Notes: generated by a model not told the origin, from the letters alone. DNA of 64,000 nt from Sipunculus nudus (GCA_026874595.1 CM049313.1:50149659-50213658); one strand, 5' to 3'; counted from the first letter of the stretch, positions 23,607-37,065 are shown. Numbers and translations: made by a program.

Positions 23607-26600
23607 ATCAAGTCTATCTCAAGTTTAAAATAAACTGTATCTTTGAAAGCAGTGTCTTTAATTTAAACGACCTTTCACCCGTGTAAAAACAAAGTTTAGA
23701 CAGAGACAATGTCTTCAAAACCGTCTTACCATCACCATTGGGCAGATGTGATTTAATGTGATGCTCACCACAAAGGAATTCACCAATCGAAATATGGATC
23801 GCTTGTTTCTCGCCCTGGTAGAGCCGTACCAAACTACCAATCAGCTATAGTACCAAGATATCCCTATATACACCTTTGTAGTAAATCTATATTACAATAC
23901 AAAAATATCCTACAAATAAACATCCTGGTCTCAAAAGAAAAACTTCCTACCTTGGCAAAATGTGTAAAAACACCAGCTGCGATGGTTCAGAGCAATCCCG
24001 GACGAGCCCATAGTAATGCTCCTCTACACATACTCACTCAAGGCTCACAATAATAACAGAGATTAAAATGTCTATTTTTAAGTGTATGTTCTATCACGTA
24101 TATTTTTCAATACTTTCTGGACAAATATGTTTGAGGGGGCCTTTTAAAACAATTGAGTGAGTCACAGAGCTTCATTTTAATAGGATGCCAGTCCCAGAGA
24201 CTTGAAGCGGGAGTATCAAAAGTTTAGACAGATATGTGTTCTGCCCAGTCGGTAAGCCCGTGTAACTAGATCTAAGTTGATAAGATGGTGCATCACATAT
24301 CCTTGATATAACTAGGGGCATGATGAAGGCAGGTCTAAATAGGATGCACGCCTAGAACACGGATGTAATATGACGTCACCAAGAAAATCTAGTTACAACC
24401 CTAGCTGCGGTCCTCGGGCATTACCATAGCCTATCAGGAATTTTTAAGTGAATATATGAGCTGATAGGATGTCCCTCCTTTTTTTCAAGAAATGGACGTG
24501 TGCTGAACCCGCATTGTCATAAGTCTGAGATAACATGAATAAGGTGAGATAAAAAAGTACACCTATATTCCAAGGATGGGATGTTTGCATCAAATCTTGG
24601 AAGAAAGTGTGTAAGAATTATCACTAACAATCATCAACCTAGTTTTATTTGTTTTTAAACTTAACATGTTCCAGTTCATCAGCATTGCAGTTACTTCATG
24701 TGGTTACTTGCTAAATCAACCCTATCCACGTCAACAGACAGGTAAAACTGGGTATCATCGAAATCAAGATTGTATTGGATGTTTTTATGCGCAGTATATC
24801 ACCATATGTGGTAACCCATATTCAAGCAACGAAGCACTTGATTGTGCACCATTCACTTACCCAATTAGCTTATCGTGTTATAAATACGAGGTAATCCACG
24901 AAAGAGATTAACCTGTGATGCTACACCACTCTTCAGATTTTGTGATGAGGATGGCTTAGTCTGGGGTATCAAAGCTCCAATATTACTGCATCTTTCTGGT
25001 CACAAACTCGCCCCAAATCATTATTAACAGTGACACGAAATTAACATACTGTAGTGGTTCAAGGAGCTGACAGGCACGTAGATGGTCTATAATCCTGCTG
25101 GCAACTACTATAGTAAGGACCTTTGCAAGAAAAGGCAGAATATAGTTGCAGAGTTGCTCAACAACCAGATATGGCTTTTTAACACTGGAGTTACAATAAC
25201 CACTTGAACGTTTGGAGTTGTCTGACTACATGCTAAGGAATCAGTAACCTCATGTGTAATAAATGGCAGAACTGCTGGCACGGATACTTTTAACAGCCGA
25301 GCAGAATGTATCAAAACTGTGTTAAAGAAATCAGTGACTTTGTAGCCAAAGCATGGGAGATAAGAAAGAACTGTTTGTACGCCTGTACCACCATTATCGA
25401 CTAGAGAATTGAGTGTCATATAAACCCCTGCGAGGGTTGGGTACTATAAGCAGACATTTATTATATTTTTCATGTATTATTGTACATGACACTATAATAA
25501 ATAAACTCATATATCAAGACTGCATTGCTTTGCAGATGACTCCTTTAAGGTCATTTTATGTCTAAGCATCCGAAGTTGGCGTTAAAAGAGGTGAGGTAAC
25601 TCGTTCCTGATGTTATTCCAACGTTTGACTTTATTTTCAATTGCTTAACGAATCCTGATGATCTTGGTTGTGAAGATTTTGGAGAACACATCGGCAAAAT
25701 CTTGGTCGCTTTGGGGCTTTTGTAATGCCGTCTGTGTCTTGCCATTCAGTTATCTCTTAACCACCTTGAACAATATTGCTTTCTTATCGGCAAAACATTT
25801 CCTTTTTTTAATCCTGGTTGTGTTGCACTTTGGCTTGATGTTATAGCCTGTTTACTATGTGGCACTGTTCCTTTCTATTCTCATGGTGAACTGTGAGTCA
25901 GCTCCTCAGCCACTGCAACTCAAATGTCTACCTTTTTGCCCTTGCAAGATTGACCTCATGGGACTATCAGGGAGGACGGGGCTTCGAGTTCCAGTTTTTT
26001 TTTTTTTCTTGAGAAGATGAGTGTATCAGAATGAAACGGGGCCTCAGAAATCCGTCAGTGAATCGGTAAAACCGTATATTTTAGTGTATTCCCATATTTA
26101 TAAATACAATTAACCAGCAATGGCCACATTATTATATGTTCATACATCATGCCAGATTATACATTAACTATCAGTTTAGCTTTGTACTTGCAAAGATGCC
26201 TTCCCGACATATAGGTCTTCTTGTGAGAGAGTCTTGACAGTAACAAAAAAAACCGGGCATTATATGTTTTTTGTATCTAAGCAAGCTACGACTCGGGTTT
26301 TTTTTATTCAGATGCAAATGTTTCGTTTTTTGATCCCTTGTAGAATGTCCCGGAATAAGGGAGATCAGTCAAGAGTAAGGAGATAAAGTATACAATGTAG
26401 TATACAATGAATCTGTATCGTTTCTGAACAATAATTTCCCTTATAAATGTTTGTCAAAATAGCGTCAACATTTATAGACGTCAACAATGTTTATGGAATG
26501 TTAGGTGAACATACAATAGCCTTTGTAACTGGCCCAGAAAGTCCTAAACAGGACGGCAATATGCTGTTGAAGATTAGTTGTCAGACGGAAAGCAGGTCCC

Positions 26601-28392
26601 CTTAGAGTTACTGCCGAATGTTGTGGGTTATTGCCATTTACATGGGGTTAAATAAAACATTTCATGATAGTTAAATAACCATACTGGTACAAGTTAATAC
26701 ATGATATCCCTATTTAGATTTTGCGTTTTACAGTGGTCATATCAGGCTGAGCGGTAAACAGTAACTATGCAGATTTTATTCCAGACTTCCTGTAATGGAT
26801 ATTGTCGCGGAAGCTTAAGAAAAGTAACAGACGCCACAGGTGTGTATTCTAGTTATCAAATCGGAATAGCGTATGTGAAATCTCATTGTAAATTTACTAA
26901 TGGTATTTTGCTAAAGAGGAGCAACATTTTAAGGAAGTGCTGGCTAAGAAGGGGCAGGTAAATACTCAGGTATATATATCTCAAAATCTATTCGATGTCA
27001 TCATCGTTGTTTTAAGACGTGAGTTAAGGAAGGGAATAAGCGTTAAATGAAATCTTATTTACAAGGTAACGTTCTACGCACATTCATAACTTGTTCATGG
27101 CAACGGTCGCTGTCTCTGTCAGAAACAAGTTTCTCTCGACTTCACATTTTTATTCCTATGGTATTTCAACCGTTTCGTCATTGTTATTAAGGTTTTTGGA
27201 TATGGCACTAGCCCTCGAGAAAATATGTAATTGTAAAAGTACCGTAGCTTTAATCACTCTTCAGATATTTCCGTAGATAATGGGACCAGCAACTTGAGAT
27301 TGTTTTAATCCCCGAATGTATACTCTGGTTAGGAAAGTTTCTTTTATTGCATTTGGTACATATTTCCGTGATATTTACCTTTTGGTTCATATTCTAATGT
27401 TGGATGAAGATGGACAGCAACGCAGCAACCCTTAACTACGACAACCGGTTAGGTAGACAAATTATATGACCCGTTTCCTGTGGTTAAATTTTAAAATGCT
27501 GTCTTTGGAATATATCTTTGTTGCATACCCTCTTCCTTAGATGATTGTCACTCAGTCTTTGATGGGGCATGCATAATGCACACACATTAAAACTTATTAT
27601 TGCTTGTTTCACACATGATTATTACAAAATATTAAAACTCGTACATCTCATTTTAAAACGAATGTCTTTGAGAATCACATTTAAGCTGTCTCAAATTATA
27701 GCATAATCATGTTTATTCATCATGATTGCATTATTTCATTTTAAAGCTTATGATCAGTACAGGCTAATCAGATGGGTCTGATATTCTCTTTTTTCCATCA
27801 TTTATTCACTTACAACATAAGCCTTAGTACTTCATTTGATTATCACCTGAAAACGGCACCACGTGTCGGAATTAATTGCTTCGCACGTTCTTCATATTAT
27901 TTGTGTCGTCTTCGCCTACATCGTTTTATTATCTAATAAAATGCTTATTTTTTTTCCTTTTGTTATGTAGAACCATCTAGCGTTCTAGTGAAAGGAAAAA
28001 TGAAGTGTGAATTCTTCATACTTTTTAAAATTATTTACATCCATAGTGGGTATATTTTGCCGTCAAGTCTTGATAAAAAATGAATGCCATTAATTTAAAA
28101 AAAGAAATATAAATAAAATAGTAGCTCTATTTTATGAAACTCATTGGATACAGGGACGCAGCATGGAGTCAGCTAGCGGAGGTTTATAAAATGAAACAGA
28201 AGATACCAACGCTTGTCGCGATTATCATAACGATTATAATGTTATAATGAATTGAACTTTCTCCACCTGTATAAATGGTATAAAGGTTTGACACTTTGCA
28301 AACTGGTGAGGAATATCACAATGGCGGAAAGGATGAAAAAAAAAAACATGAAAAATACACTTCCATTGCCTTATATATTTTTAAATTCATAA
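23607..28392. other. Long stretch without a supported gene
   Basis: Only short open frames occur: 24666-24911 plus (81 codons, Cys-rich), 25108-25419 minus (103 codons) and 25551-25745 minus. None has a domain I recognise or matching splice signals. No strong repeats or mobile-element ends were seen. Confidence 0.5.
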
Positions 28393-28556
28393 TTTTGACC
28401 ATGCAATACTGTCATTGTGTTTGTAACCCTCCCCTCGCACACTATAAGTGTCAATGACATATGCACGAGAAGGAGCCTTTTTCCTCCTGACCCGGTTGAT
28501 GCGAGAGCCGGTGACCGGAACCTCAAACGCAATACACTTTTCAGGGTAAAACGGGT
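28393..28556 (-). CDS. Orphan open segment, possible 3'-terminal exon
   Basis: On minus the frame is open from a TAA at about 28560 to a TGA at about 28394, about 54 codons. The middle is basic (GSRINRVRRKKAPSRAY), followed by VIDTYSVRGEGYKHND. Local GC content is well above the flanks, as expected of an exon. There is no ATG, and the acceptor (accctgaaaag) is weak. I do not recognise the family. It could also be a decayed repeat. Confidence 0.3.
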
Positions 28557-29003
28557 GTTAAGTTGATAAATAGACCTTAATGTTGGTGTCAGTATTGTAA
28601 TTCCTGCATTAATATGGACATTTAGTACCTAGGAGAAACTATAGATAGGTTTTAATATTGCAAAACCTTTACTTTGATCCCGTCAGTAATATGGACATTC
28701 AGGAGCCGATAGGGCTGACTGTAAATTAACACCCCCGACAGTCGAGAAATCAGGTTCCAGAAGCAACAGATGTCAAGTGGATACAATTTCAATAATCAAA
28801 ACTGGTTTATAGGTTAAGTAGACCAGTAACTTCTTCTTATTTATAACTACTTTTTTTTTAAGCTTAAACTTTACTTCCTCGACTAGTATGGACTTTAAGT
28901 AGCCCTTAACTTATAGACCCAGTTTACATATCGAGGCCTATATAACCACCACCCACGTACCATCGGCGAACCAAAAAACGACCACCAATTATACACAGAC
29001 CAG

Positions 29004-29097
29004 GGGGGTGTTTCAATAAACTGACTTAAGCCCGAAAATGACCGATTTTGACTTAAGCCACCCAGCTGAAGAGTTAAGCCCGATTCAGTAAATATAC
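29004..29097 (+). repeat. Left terminal repeat of element A, outer half
   Basis: It carries GGGGGTGTTTCAATAA and two 'acttaagcc' motifs, then breaks off at 'gattcagtaaata'. The same terminal repeat in element B continues without interruption, which locates the break. The inner half resumes at 34113. Confidence 0.85.
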
Positions 29098-29429
29098 AAA
29101 ACAAGTGACCCATGGGTCATGACGCTCAGCTGCCAAGCATGACCTGCGACATCATGGGCTGTGATTCACAAATAGTAAAATTGTTGCAGAACCTATATGC
29201 CAATTTTGTTTAAACTTTCTACATTGCCATAAATTCTTATCATATATGTCTGGTTAAAACATAGTGAACTAGATATTTCTTGGCACCGCAGGTGCCAGAG
29301 TATCCCAAGACATAGTAGGCCCCCCACCCCCCTTTAAGAATAGGCCCCCATTTTTAGCAGCATATACTCACACTTGGAAAGCAATTATTGTTTCTTCCAT
29401 CTATCAATCCACAATCTTTTGGAAGATGT

Positions 29430-31315
29430 TGGTCCTGTGACCTTGACCTTTGACATCATGAACCAAAAATCAACTGGGGTCTTGCTTTTTCAATGGGACA
29501 TATATAAGTCAAGTTTGAAATCTATACATCAATAAAAGCAGGAATTATCATCCAGAAACTAATTTGATGGCTCCTGTGGCCTTGACCTTTGACCTTGTGA
29601 CCCCAAAATTGATATTGATCATCCACTTTTATATATAAATCAATAGAGGTCTAGATTTATTGATGGGCCATATATAAGTCAGGTTTGAAATCCATATAAT
29701 AATCCAAGCTTGCATTATCATCTCAGGAACTAATTTTTGGACATATGGCTCCTGTGACTTTCACCTTTGACCTTGTGACCTCACAATTGACAACTAATTT
29801 GATGGCTCCTGTGGCCTTGACCTTTGACCTTGTGACCCCAAAATTGATATTGATCATCCACTTTTATATATAAATCAATAGAGGTCTAGATTTATTGATG
29901 GGCCATATATAAGTCAGGTTTGAAATCCATATATTAATCCAAGCTTGCATTATCATCTCAGGAACTAATTTTTGGACATATGGCTCCTGTGACTTTCACC
30001 TTTGACCTTGTGACCTAACAATTGACAGGCGTCTCCCTCTATTGGCAGGGGAAATGTATGTGCAAGATGAAATGTCTGAGATGAAATGTTTGGCTGAAAA
30101 TGCATCCACATCCTTTTGAAGATGTGTCCTGTAACCTTGACCTTTGACCTCATGATCCCAAAATCAATTCGGGTCTTGCTTTTCCAATGGGACATATACA
30201 AGTCAAGTTTGAAATCCACACATCAATAAAAGCGAGCATTATCATCCAGAAACTAATTTTTGGACAGATGCCTCGGTGACCTTCACCTTTGACCTTGTGA
30301 CCTCAAAATTGATAGGGGTCTTCCACTCTTGGCAGGTGATCTATATGTGCAAGATGAAATGTCTGAGATGAATTGTTTGGCTGAAAATGCATCCACAATC
30401 TTTTTAAAGATGTGTCCTGTGACCTTGACCTTTGACCTCATGACCCCAAAATCAATTCAGGTCTTGCTTTTCCAATGGGTCATATACAAGTCAAGTTTGA
30501 AATCCATACATCAATAAAAGCAGGAATTATCATCCAGAAACTAATTTTTGGACAGATGGCTCCTGTGACCTTCACCTTTGACCTTGTGACCTCAAAATTG
30601 ATAGGGGTCTTCCTCTATTGGCAGATGAACTATATGTGCAAGATGAAAGGTCTGAGATGAAATGTTTGGCTGAAAATGCATCCACAATCTTTTTAAAGAT
30701 GTGTCCTGTGACCTTGACCTTTGACCTCATGACCCCAAAATCAATTCTGGTCTAGCTTTTCCAATGGGTCATATACAAGTCAAGTTTGAAATCCATACAT
30801 CAATAAAAGCAGGAATTATCATCCAGAAACTAATTTTTGGACAGATGGCTCCTGTGACCTTCACCTTTGACCTTGTGACCTCAAAATTGATAGGGGTCTT
30901 CCTCTATTGGCAGATGAACTATATGTGCAAGATGAAAGGTCTGAGATGAAATGTTTGGCTGAAAATGCATCCACAATCTTTTTAAAGATGTGTCCTGTGA
31001 CCTTGACCTTTGACCTCATGACCCCAAAATCAATTGGCGTCTTGCTTTTTCAATGGGACATATATAAGTCAAGTTTGAAATCAATACATCAATAAAAGCA
31101 GGAATTATCATCCAGAAACTAATTTTTTGGCATATAGCTCCTGTGGCCTTGACCTTTGTTCTTGTGACCCATAAATTGATATGGATCATCCACTATTGGC
31201 AAGTGAGCTATATATTCAAGATGGAATACGTTGAAAGTTTGGCTTAAAATGCATCCACAGTATTATGTAAGATGCAAGTCCAGTGACCTTGACCTTAGAC
31301 CTCATGACCCTAGAA
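29430..31315. repeat. Tandem array, ~285-bp composite unit, with nuclear-receptor-like half-sites
   Basis: The array is built from alternating ~142-147-bp subunits. One 289-bp period is perfectly repeated: the open segments at 30475-30660 and 30764-30949 are identical. A separate 234-bp duplication covers about 29556-30023. Each subunit carries a core of overlapping TGACCT motifs such as 'tgaccttgacctttgacc'. Open frames inside are by-products of the repeat and are not genes. Confidence 0.9.
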
Positions 31316-33035
31316 CCTATAGGGTTCTTACTTTAGTTGTGGGCCATACATAAGTCACGTTTGAAATCCATATGGCTACCAACACTGGAGATATCATAAG
31401 AGGTGTGTGATTTTCACCAAATATGGACACATTAAAGGTCAAGGCCACTCTCATGGTAAAGGTCATGACCCAAATGTGAACAGAACCCATCCCATAGCCC
31501 ATCTCTCTACATGTGCATAATATGAAAGAAATCTGACCATTAGTTTTTGACTTATAATGCTTACAGTACTGTCAAGTGGCAATTAAGGGGGTATTAAAAG
31601 GCGTAAAAACAAGAAAAGGATAATAGGTGGCGCCACCAGTTTCCGGTATATCACACGGCTATCTTAGATCTTCGGTAAGCTTAATTTTTAGACCAGTCCA
31701 TGCAAGCTTACTTGAGATATTAAAGAATTTGTGTTATTTTCAGCAATAATGGACCTATTCAAGGTCAAGGTCATTCTCCTAGCATAGGTCATGACCCCAT
31801 TTTAAATAGGCTTCGTCCCCTTACCTTTATCTATACAAATGTAAAGTTTGAAAATAAATCGGTGAAACATTTTTGAGTTATCCCACTCACAAGGTTTTTC
31901 TGCGGCACAATGATGGTCTGAGGCAAAATGTATGGTTGTTGAGCTATCAGGAACTAATCCCACAGCTTGCTCGATACCTAACAGTCTCAAAAGGAATACC
32001 ACACAGACCACACTTAAGATCAAAATATAGCAAAAGATCAAGGAAATCCATGCAAGAATTATTGTGAAACGGGTGCTTCCATATTAATTTTTATTCAATA
32101 CAAGTCAACTGTACTGAGCTTTCATAAATGATGGTCATATTTATTAAGAAATCTTTGAACCAATGCAAGATAACATTAATATACATCCACGCATTCACTT
32201 TTATAGTTCTTGAGATAATATGTTCTAAAGGAATTTAAAGATGGCTTCCTGGTGGCCATATTGGATTTCTGACAGGTCGGAAATTGAACAACAAACATCC
32301 TCTAAAAGGGACCAAACATCATAAAAAATCACAGAAACTGCCCTGGCAAAAGGATTTCTGAAATGGCTACCTGGCAGACATAATGGTTTTCCAACAAGTC
32401 TGACATTTGATATCACACATCCTCCAATAAGACACTAAACTTGTAGCAATTGCTTCAAAGAATGTAACAGTTATGAATGTCCAAAACAATTCAAAAGGCA
32501 TGATCAGGTTGGAGAGCTCTCATATCAGATTTATGAACATGCAAATGTAAAAAGTGCAAGTCAAATTTGTTTTAATTATCAGCTTACTATTCAATGGGGT
32601 CAGCAGGGTAGGTAAACTGCAAAACCCAAAAGAAAAGAAATGCAGAAAGCATCACTAAGAGTCTTGTAATCAAATAAAGCCATCCTAAATGCAGGTAAAG
32701 ACCCACATATTATCAGAACAAACACTTGCAGGTATATCTGATGATTTGTATAATAATATTCAGATATCTAGAAAACTAAGTTTATTGCTATGACACTTAA
32801 CACTTAACTCTCATAGTCTTAATGCCTGGCCAAAGCATTCCAGCAACAGTGTTTTTGTTATGCACAAATGATATATCCTTATCACTCCATGAGCTGATAC
32901 AAAAGGGAGTCACATATCACAAGTGTCACTAACAATTATGGGCTCATAGTGACATGTACCAGTTGTGAGTGCTATGGTTATATATACAAGAAAACAAGAA
33001 AAATAGAGATGGTCTACAAAATAAGTTATTGTGAA
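31316..33035. other. Non-array interior of Helentron copy 1
   Basis: This part has lower repetition. A diverged ~130-bp duplication is visible at about 32230-32410 ('atggcttcctggtggccata' against 'atggctacctggcagacata'). Single 'caaggtca' motifs continue, for example near 31760. No coding is supported. Confidence 0.6.
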
Positions 33036-33865
33036 CATCCCTGACCTATGACCTTGGCCTTTTGCCCACATATCAACTGGATTCTTTCTAAATGATGGGT
33101 AACTACTTACCACTAACATCTGGCCGGATGAAATTACTTGGCAACCAATGAGTGAATAACTTAGACCTGCAACCTTTAACCTCCTGACCAGCTGACCTCA
33201 AAATCAATTATTTATTTCTTCATGCAAAAAGACCCATAAATATGAAGTTTGAATCAAATTCAGTGATGCATAGATGTGGCATATGTGAAAGACTGAAGGT
33301 TTGGGTATAACAGTTTCACTTGAAATATGTTCACAAGCATTTAGAACAATATTGTGACCTTGACCTTTGACCTTTTGAACTCAACATCAATAGGCTTCTT
33401 CTCCTATTGGTTGGCAAGCCATATATGACAGATGGAAAGTATAGATTGAAAAGTTTGCCTTAAAATGACTCCACGCAAGAAGAGGGTGCTGTAAACTTGA
33501 CCTTTGACCTCAAAATCAACAGGTCTTTTCCCCTGTTGGCAGAGAAGCGATATCAGTGCTGAAAGGTTTGGAATGAAAGGTCTAGCTTGAAATGTGTCCA
33601 CAACCTTTTCAAAGAAGAGGATCCTGTGACCCTGACCTTTGACCTTGTGACCTCAAGGATTCTTCTCCCACTTAGTAGGCGAGCTATATGTGAAAGATCA
33701 AAGAATTGGGATGAAAGGTTTGGCTTAAAATGTATCCTGAGGCTTTTCAACGAAGTTGTTACTGTGACCTTGACCTTTGACCTTGTGACCTCAAAATAAT
33801 TATGGTTCTTCCCCTGTTGTTAGGTGAGCTGTATGTGACAGATGGAAGGTTTTGGATGAAAATTT
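33036..33865. repeat. Second tandem array, ~136-bp unit, with AGGTCA half-sites
   Basis: Cores at about 33353, 33490, 33626 and 33764 recur every ~136 bp, with a diverged one near 33040. The last two are the fullest: on the complement strand each has four AGGTCA half-sites separated by 2, 1 and 0 nt. Confidence 0.85.
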
Positions 33866-34112
33866 TGGCTAAAAGAAGTATTTCTGGGGGGTGCAAACAC
33901 ACCCCATAACATCGAGAATATAGGTCGCAGTGACCTAATTTCAGGTTTGCAAGGAGATCTTTTTAGAACCTCTAAGACTGCATAGGGTTCATGGCCCTAG
34001 CCCCTACGGTTACGATTTGTGCCCTGCTAACGGCCGGCCGGACGGACAGACGGAAGGACGCCGGACAAAGACCCATCGCTATAGCCCAGCATGACTGAAA
34101 GTCAGCTGAGCT

Positions 34113-34183
34113 AAAAATGACTTAAGTCCGTTTGGGGGCTTTAGCCCCAAGTCTGCCACGTAGCAAGCTTAAGTCCAGAAAAC
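34113..34183 (+). repeat. Left terminal repeat of element A, inner half
   Basis: Terminal-repeat text resumes immediately after the Helentron with 'aaaaatgacttaagtccg' and continues to the transposase start codon. It aligns with the complement of element B at about 43190-43270. Confidence 0.8.
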
Positions 34184-37065
34184 ATGGCCGCCAGACGCAT
34201 GGTTCTGAGGCGACTCCTGCAGAAAAACCAACCAGATAGGCGGATTTTCAGAGACAGGACCAATCCAATCGATACATTTGATGACAGGGAGATGATTGCC
34301 CGGTATCGTTTACCACGGATGATAATTTTGATGCTGACTAAGAACTGACGGCAGTCCTCAACTGCACGATGCGAGGTCGAGCGCTCCCGGCAGTGCTGCA
34401 GGTAAGGTATAAAATAGAGGTGATATATCATCGTTTTATAAACAGCTGATAAAGCTGTGAATGTTTACAGAATGGTGAAATTGACAAGTGATAACACAGA
34501 CGCCGGTTGCTAGACCAATCATGTACGGTATAGCGTCCTTGACCCTGTAAGAACCTTAACGAAACAATATTCGGCCGTGCTGTCAGCTGTTCATGTTTTG
34601 AAATGACACGCCGTTTATATATGGTTCCTATCAGTCACAAGTTCGCAAATAATATTTTGATTTTAATGGGGCTTCGTTTTACATAAGTGAGTGGAACAAA
34701 TACAATAAAATATAATATTCAGCATATATCTTTGTTATAACCTAAACGAAACTTTTTCTGAGCTGTCAGCTGTTAGGTGTTCACTGTAGTTGGAATTTAT
34801 TTATGAAATATTGTCTGATTGAAACGCCGAATTAGCGTTTTGCAAAAATCACTTACAAACGTAAGAAGATTATTTAAATTTTATGGAGCATTAATAAATT
34901 TAATTATTTGGTGATAAATACAATCAAATATATTCAATATCTTCAGGTGTTCATGGCGCTGCGCTTCTTCGCAACAGGAGCCATCCAGCTGGTTCTGGCA
35001 GACCACGTGAATATGTCCAAGTCAACTGTGTGCCGGTGTATCCGGAGAGTAGCCAGAGGCCTGGCACATATGGCTAATACCAAGGTACATGTCTCATTTA
35101 CTGTACCCATGTGTTCGTGGCTAATTAGAATAGAAAATCATTAACAACAGCTCTATTGGATGTTTATATAACACTGATGAATACATCCAGTTGAATAAAT
35201 AAAAAAATTAATACATTTAAGAAATAAAAAAAATGATGTAATTGGTCTTCCCCTTTAGATATAACTGACTCAGAATGTCAAAGATGAAATAAGTGGAATG
35301 TAATGTTTAGTTATTGAAACAACAGTCTACCTTGGCTAAGTGTATATTGATTTTTATTAAGCCTTAATACTGATGAGGTGGCAACCATCCACTGATTGCT
35401 TTAATAAAAAAGGCAATTTATAACACTTTTTAATTTTGAAATAATATAAACCAATCAATTTATTAATAAATCAACATGCTGATATTGAATTTATAGGGGT
35501 AATAACCAGGTTTGGCTTGTAAATGCCAAAGCGGTAAATGCCACTGGTAATTCCCAGTCTTTAATGGTTTATGGTATACCAGAAGGTTTATAGGTGTCTG
35601 TATTGGTATAAGTACTTTGACTAATGCTTTTTGAGTATAAAGCCAAGTTGGAATTTTAAGGAAAGAGTATACAGACATTTACAAGGTATTGCTGCTAGAT
35701 CATTTACAAATTTGATACTAGTAAACTAATCAATAGCCTCTTATCCTGTCGGTGAGGGTTTGCCAATCCAATTCTTGTAACTATTTGGTAACAATTTAGT
35801 CACCGCAAACAAATCAGGCAATTATCATGATTAAATTGGGTTTGATCATTGCTTTATCTCTTAACAGTATAAAATTAATGCTTGGAAGAGAGCTTTGGTG
35901 CTTTTTTTATCTGTGACCATCAGCCAATACCTGATAGGTCTGGGTAGTTCAGTTAGCAATCTCCCGGTCATCAATTTTACACAGGCCTACCCTAACAATA
36001 AATATGACATTTAATGCATAACAATTATTTTTATTGAAGATAAGATTTCCAGTGAGTGAAGAAGACATGCGTAAAGTGAAGAGGGGTTTCTTTGCCTTAG
36101 CTGGATTTCCCAATGTTGTGGGATGTGTTGATGGAACACATGTAAGAATAGCTAAGCCCCATCAGGATTAGCATCTCTATGTGAATAGGAAGGGCTACCG
36201 CAGTGTGAATGTACAGGTATAAATCTAAAACTATGTATTTGTATGGGTATGTTTGCAAAGCTCATTTGGAAAGGGGCAGAGATGTTTAAATTTGTCCCTT
36301 ATATGTTTTCAAGTATAAACTTACATTCTGATAAGTTATATACTGAAAGGGTTAAGGATATATGGCAACATTTACATCCAAAATGTTAATATGTTGGTTT
36401 AATAATAAAGTGTAAACTGTAAATAATGACAGTATATTCATATATGTAATCATTTTTCTAAATGTTAATTATTATAATTAACTGGAATTTACTTTATTAA
36501 CATAAATAAATGCTCAAATAAAATACATTTATATTCAATTTTAAATAATAATGTTACTATTTGCAGATCATATGTGATGATGATCTTAAGTTCACCAACA
36601 TAGTCGCCAATTGGCCAGGGTCTGTCCATGATGCCAGGATTTTCTCTTTATCTCAAGTTCAACAACATATGGAAACTATAAAACCAAGATGATTTTTGTT
36701 GGGGGATAGTGGATATCCATTAAGACCTTTTTTTGTTAACACCTTTTTCAGTTCCATCAGATCGCCAGCAATTAATTTACAACAGAAAACATGTTCAAAC
36801 CCGCAGCTGTGTTGAGAGAGCCATAGGGGTGTGGAAAGCTAGATTCATTTTTGTTTTGGAAGGAATTAGGATGCAACCAGAAATTTCAGTTCAAATTATT
36901 ATGGCCACTTTAGATTTACATAATATAGCAAGGGAGCATAAACTTGCTGATCCAGAGCAGCAGGGGGAAGATTTTGCTTTACAAGACGATTTGGGGGAGC
37001 AGTATGAAGGGAATGTAAATGATGGGAGGGCCATGAGGATGTGGGTTGTAAATAATTTAAGATAA
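34184..37065 (+). pseudogene. PIF/Harbinger transposase (HARBI1-like), four exons, inactivated
   Basis: Exon 1 (34184-34401) starts at ATG and has DDREMIARYRLPR, then a frameshift before a TGA at 34346; the shifted frame runs to RALPAVLQ and donor GTAAGG. Exon 2 (34947-35084) has ALRFFATGAIQ and a helix-turn-helix around MSKSTVCRCIRRVA. Exon 3 (36040-36216) has [16 protein letters not shown] with the first catalytic Asp, and a TAG at 36169. Exon 4 (36567-37065) has NWPGSVHDAR, GDSGYPLRPF with the second Asp and CVERAIGVWKARF with the Glu, plus a TGA at 36690 and a frameshift in a T run near 36730. Two stops and two frameshifts make it dead, although the DDE residues remain. Splice phases agree throughout. 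Confidence 0.9.

Larger units (their letters stand above)
29098..34112 (-). mobile_element. Helentron-like non-autonomous element (copy 1)
   Basis: Read on minus, the element starts AGCTCAGCTGAC at 34112. A degenerate (GTCC/GTCY)n tract follows at about 34030-34060. It ends with CAGCTGAGCG (about 29124-29133), then the 14-bp perfect palindrome TGACCCATGGGTCA (29105-29118) and CTTGTTTT. A 5' terminal repeat that pairs with a subterminal repeat just before a 3' hairpin is the asymmetric arrangement described for Helentron-derived HINE/DINE elements. Copy 2 at 58204-61363 has the same ends. No Rep/helicase coding is seen. It is inserted in the left terminal repeat of Harbinger A without an obvious target duplication. 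Confidence 0.75.

Noticed and set aside
23614-23832. Minus frame with a TGERSFK segment resembling a C2H2 zinc-finger linker
   Set aside because: No Cys2-His2 pair with correct spacing flanks it, so the likeness is chance.
24666-24911. 81-codon Cys-rich plus frame, possible small secreted peptide
   Set aside because: The start lacks a convincing signal peptide, Cys spacing fits no family I know, and no splice or codon evidence supports it.
30475-30949. Two identical 61-codon open frames in tandem
   Set aside because: They are exact copies of a 289-bp non-coding repeat unit in the Helentron array. The frames carry the AGGTCA cores and have no domain.
34141-34431. Minus-strand 96-codon open frame
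   Set aside because: It is the shadow of Harbinger transposase exon 1 on plus, which has homology and a correct splice donor.
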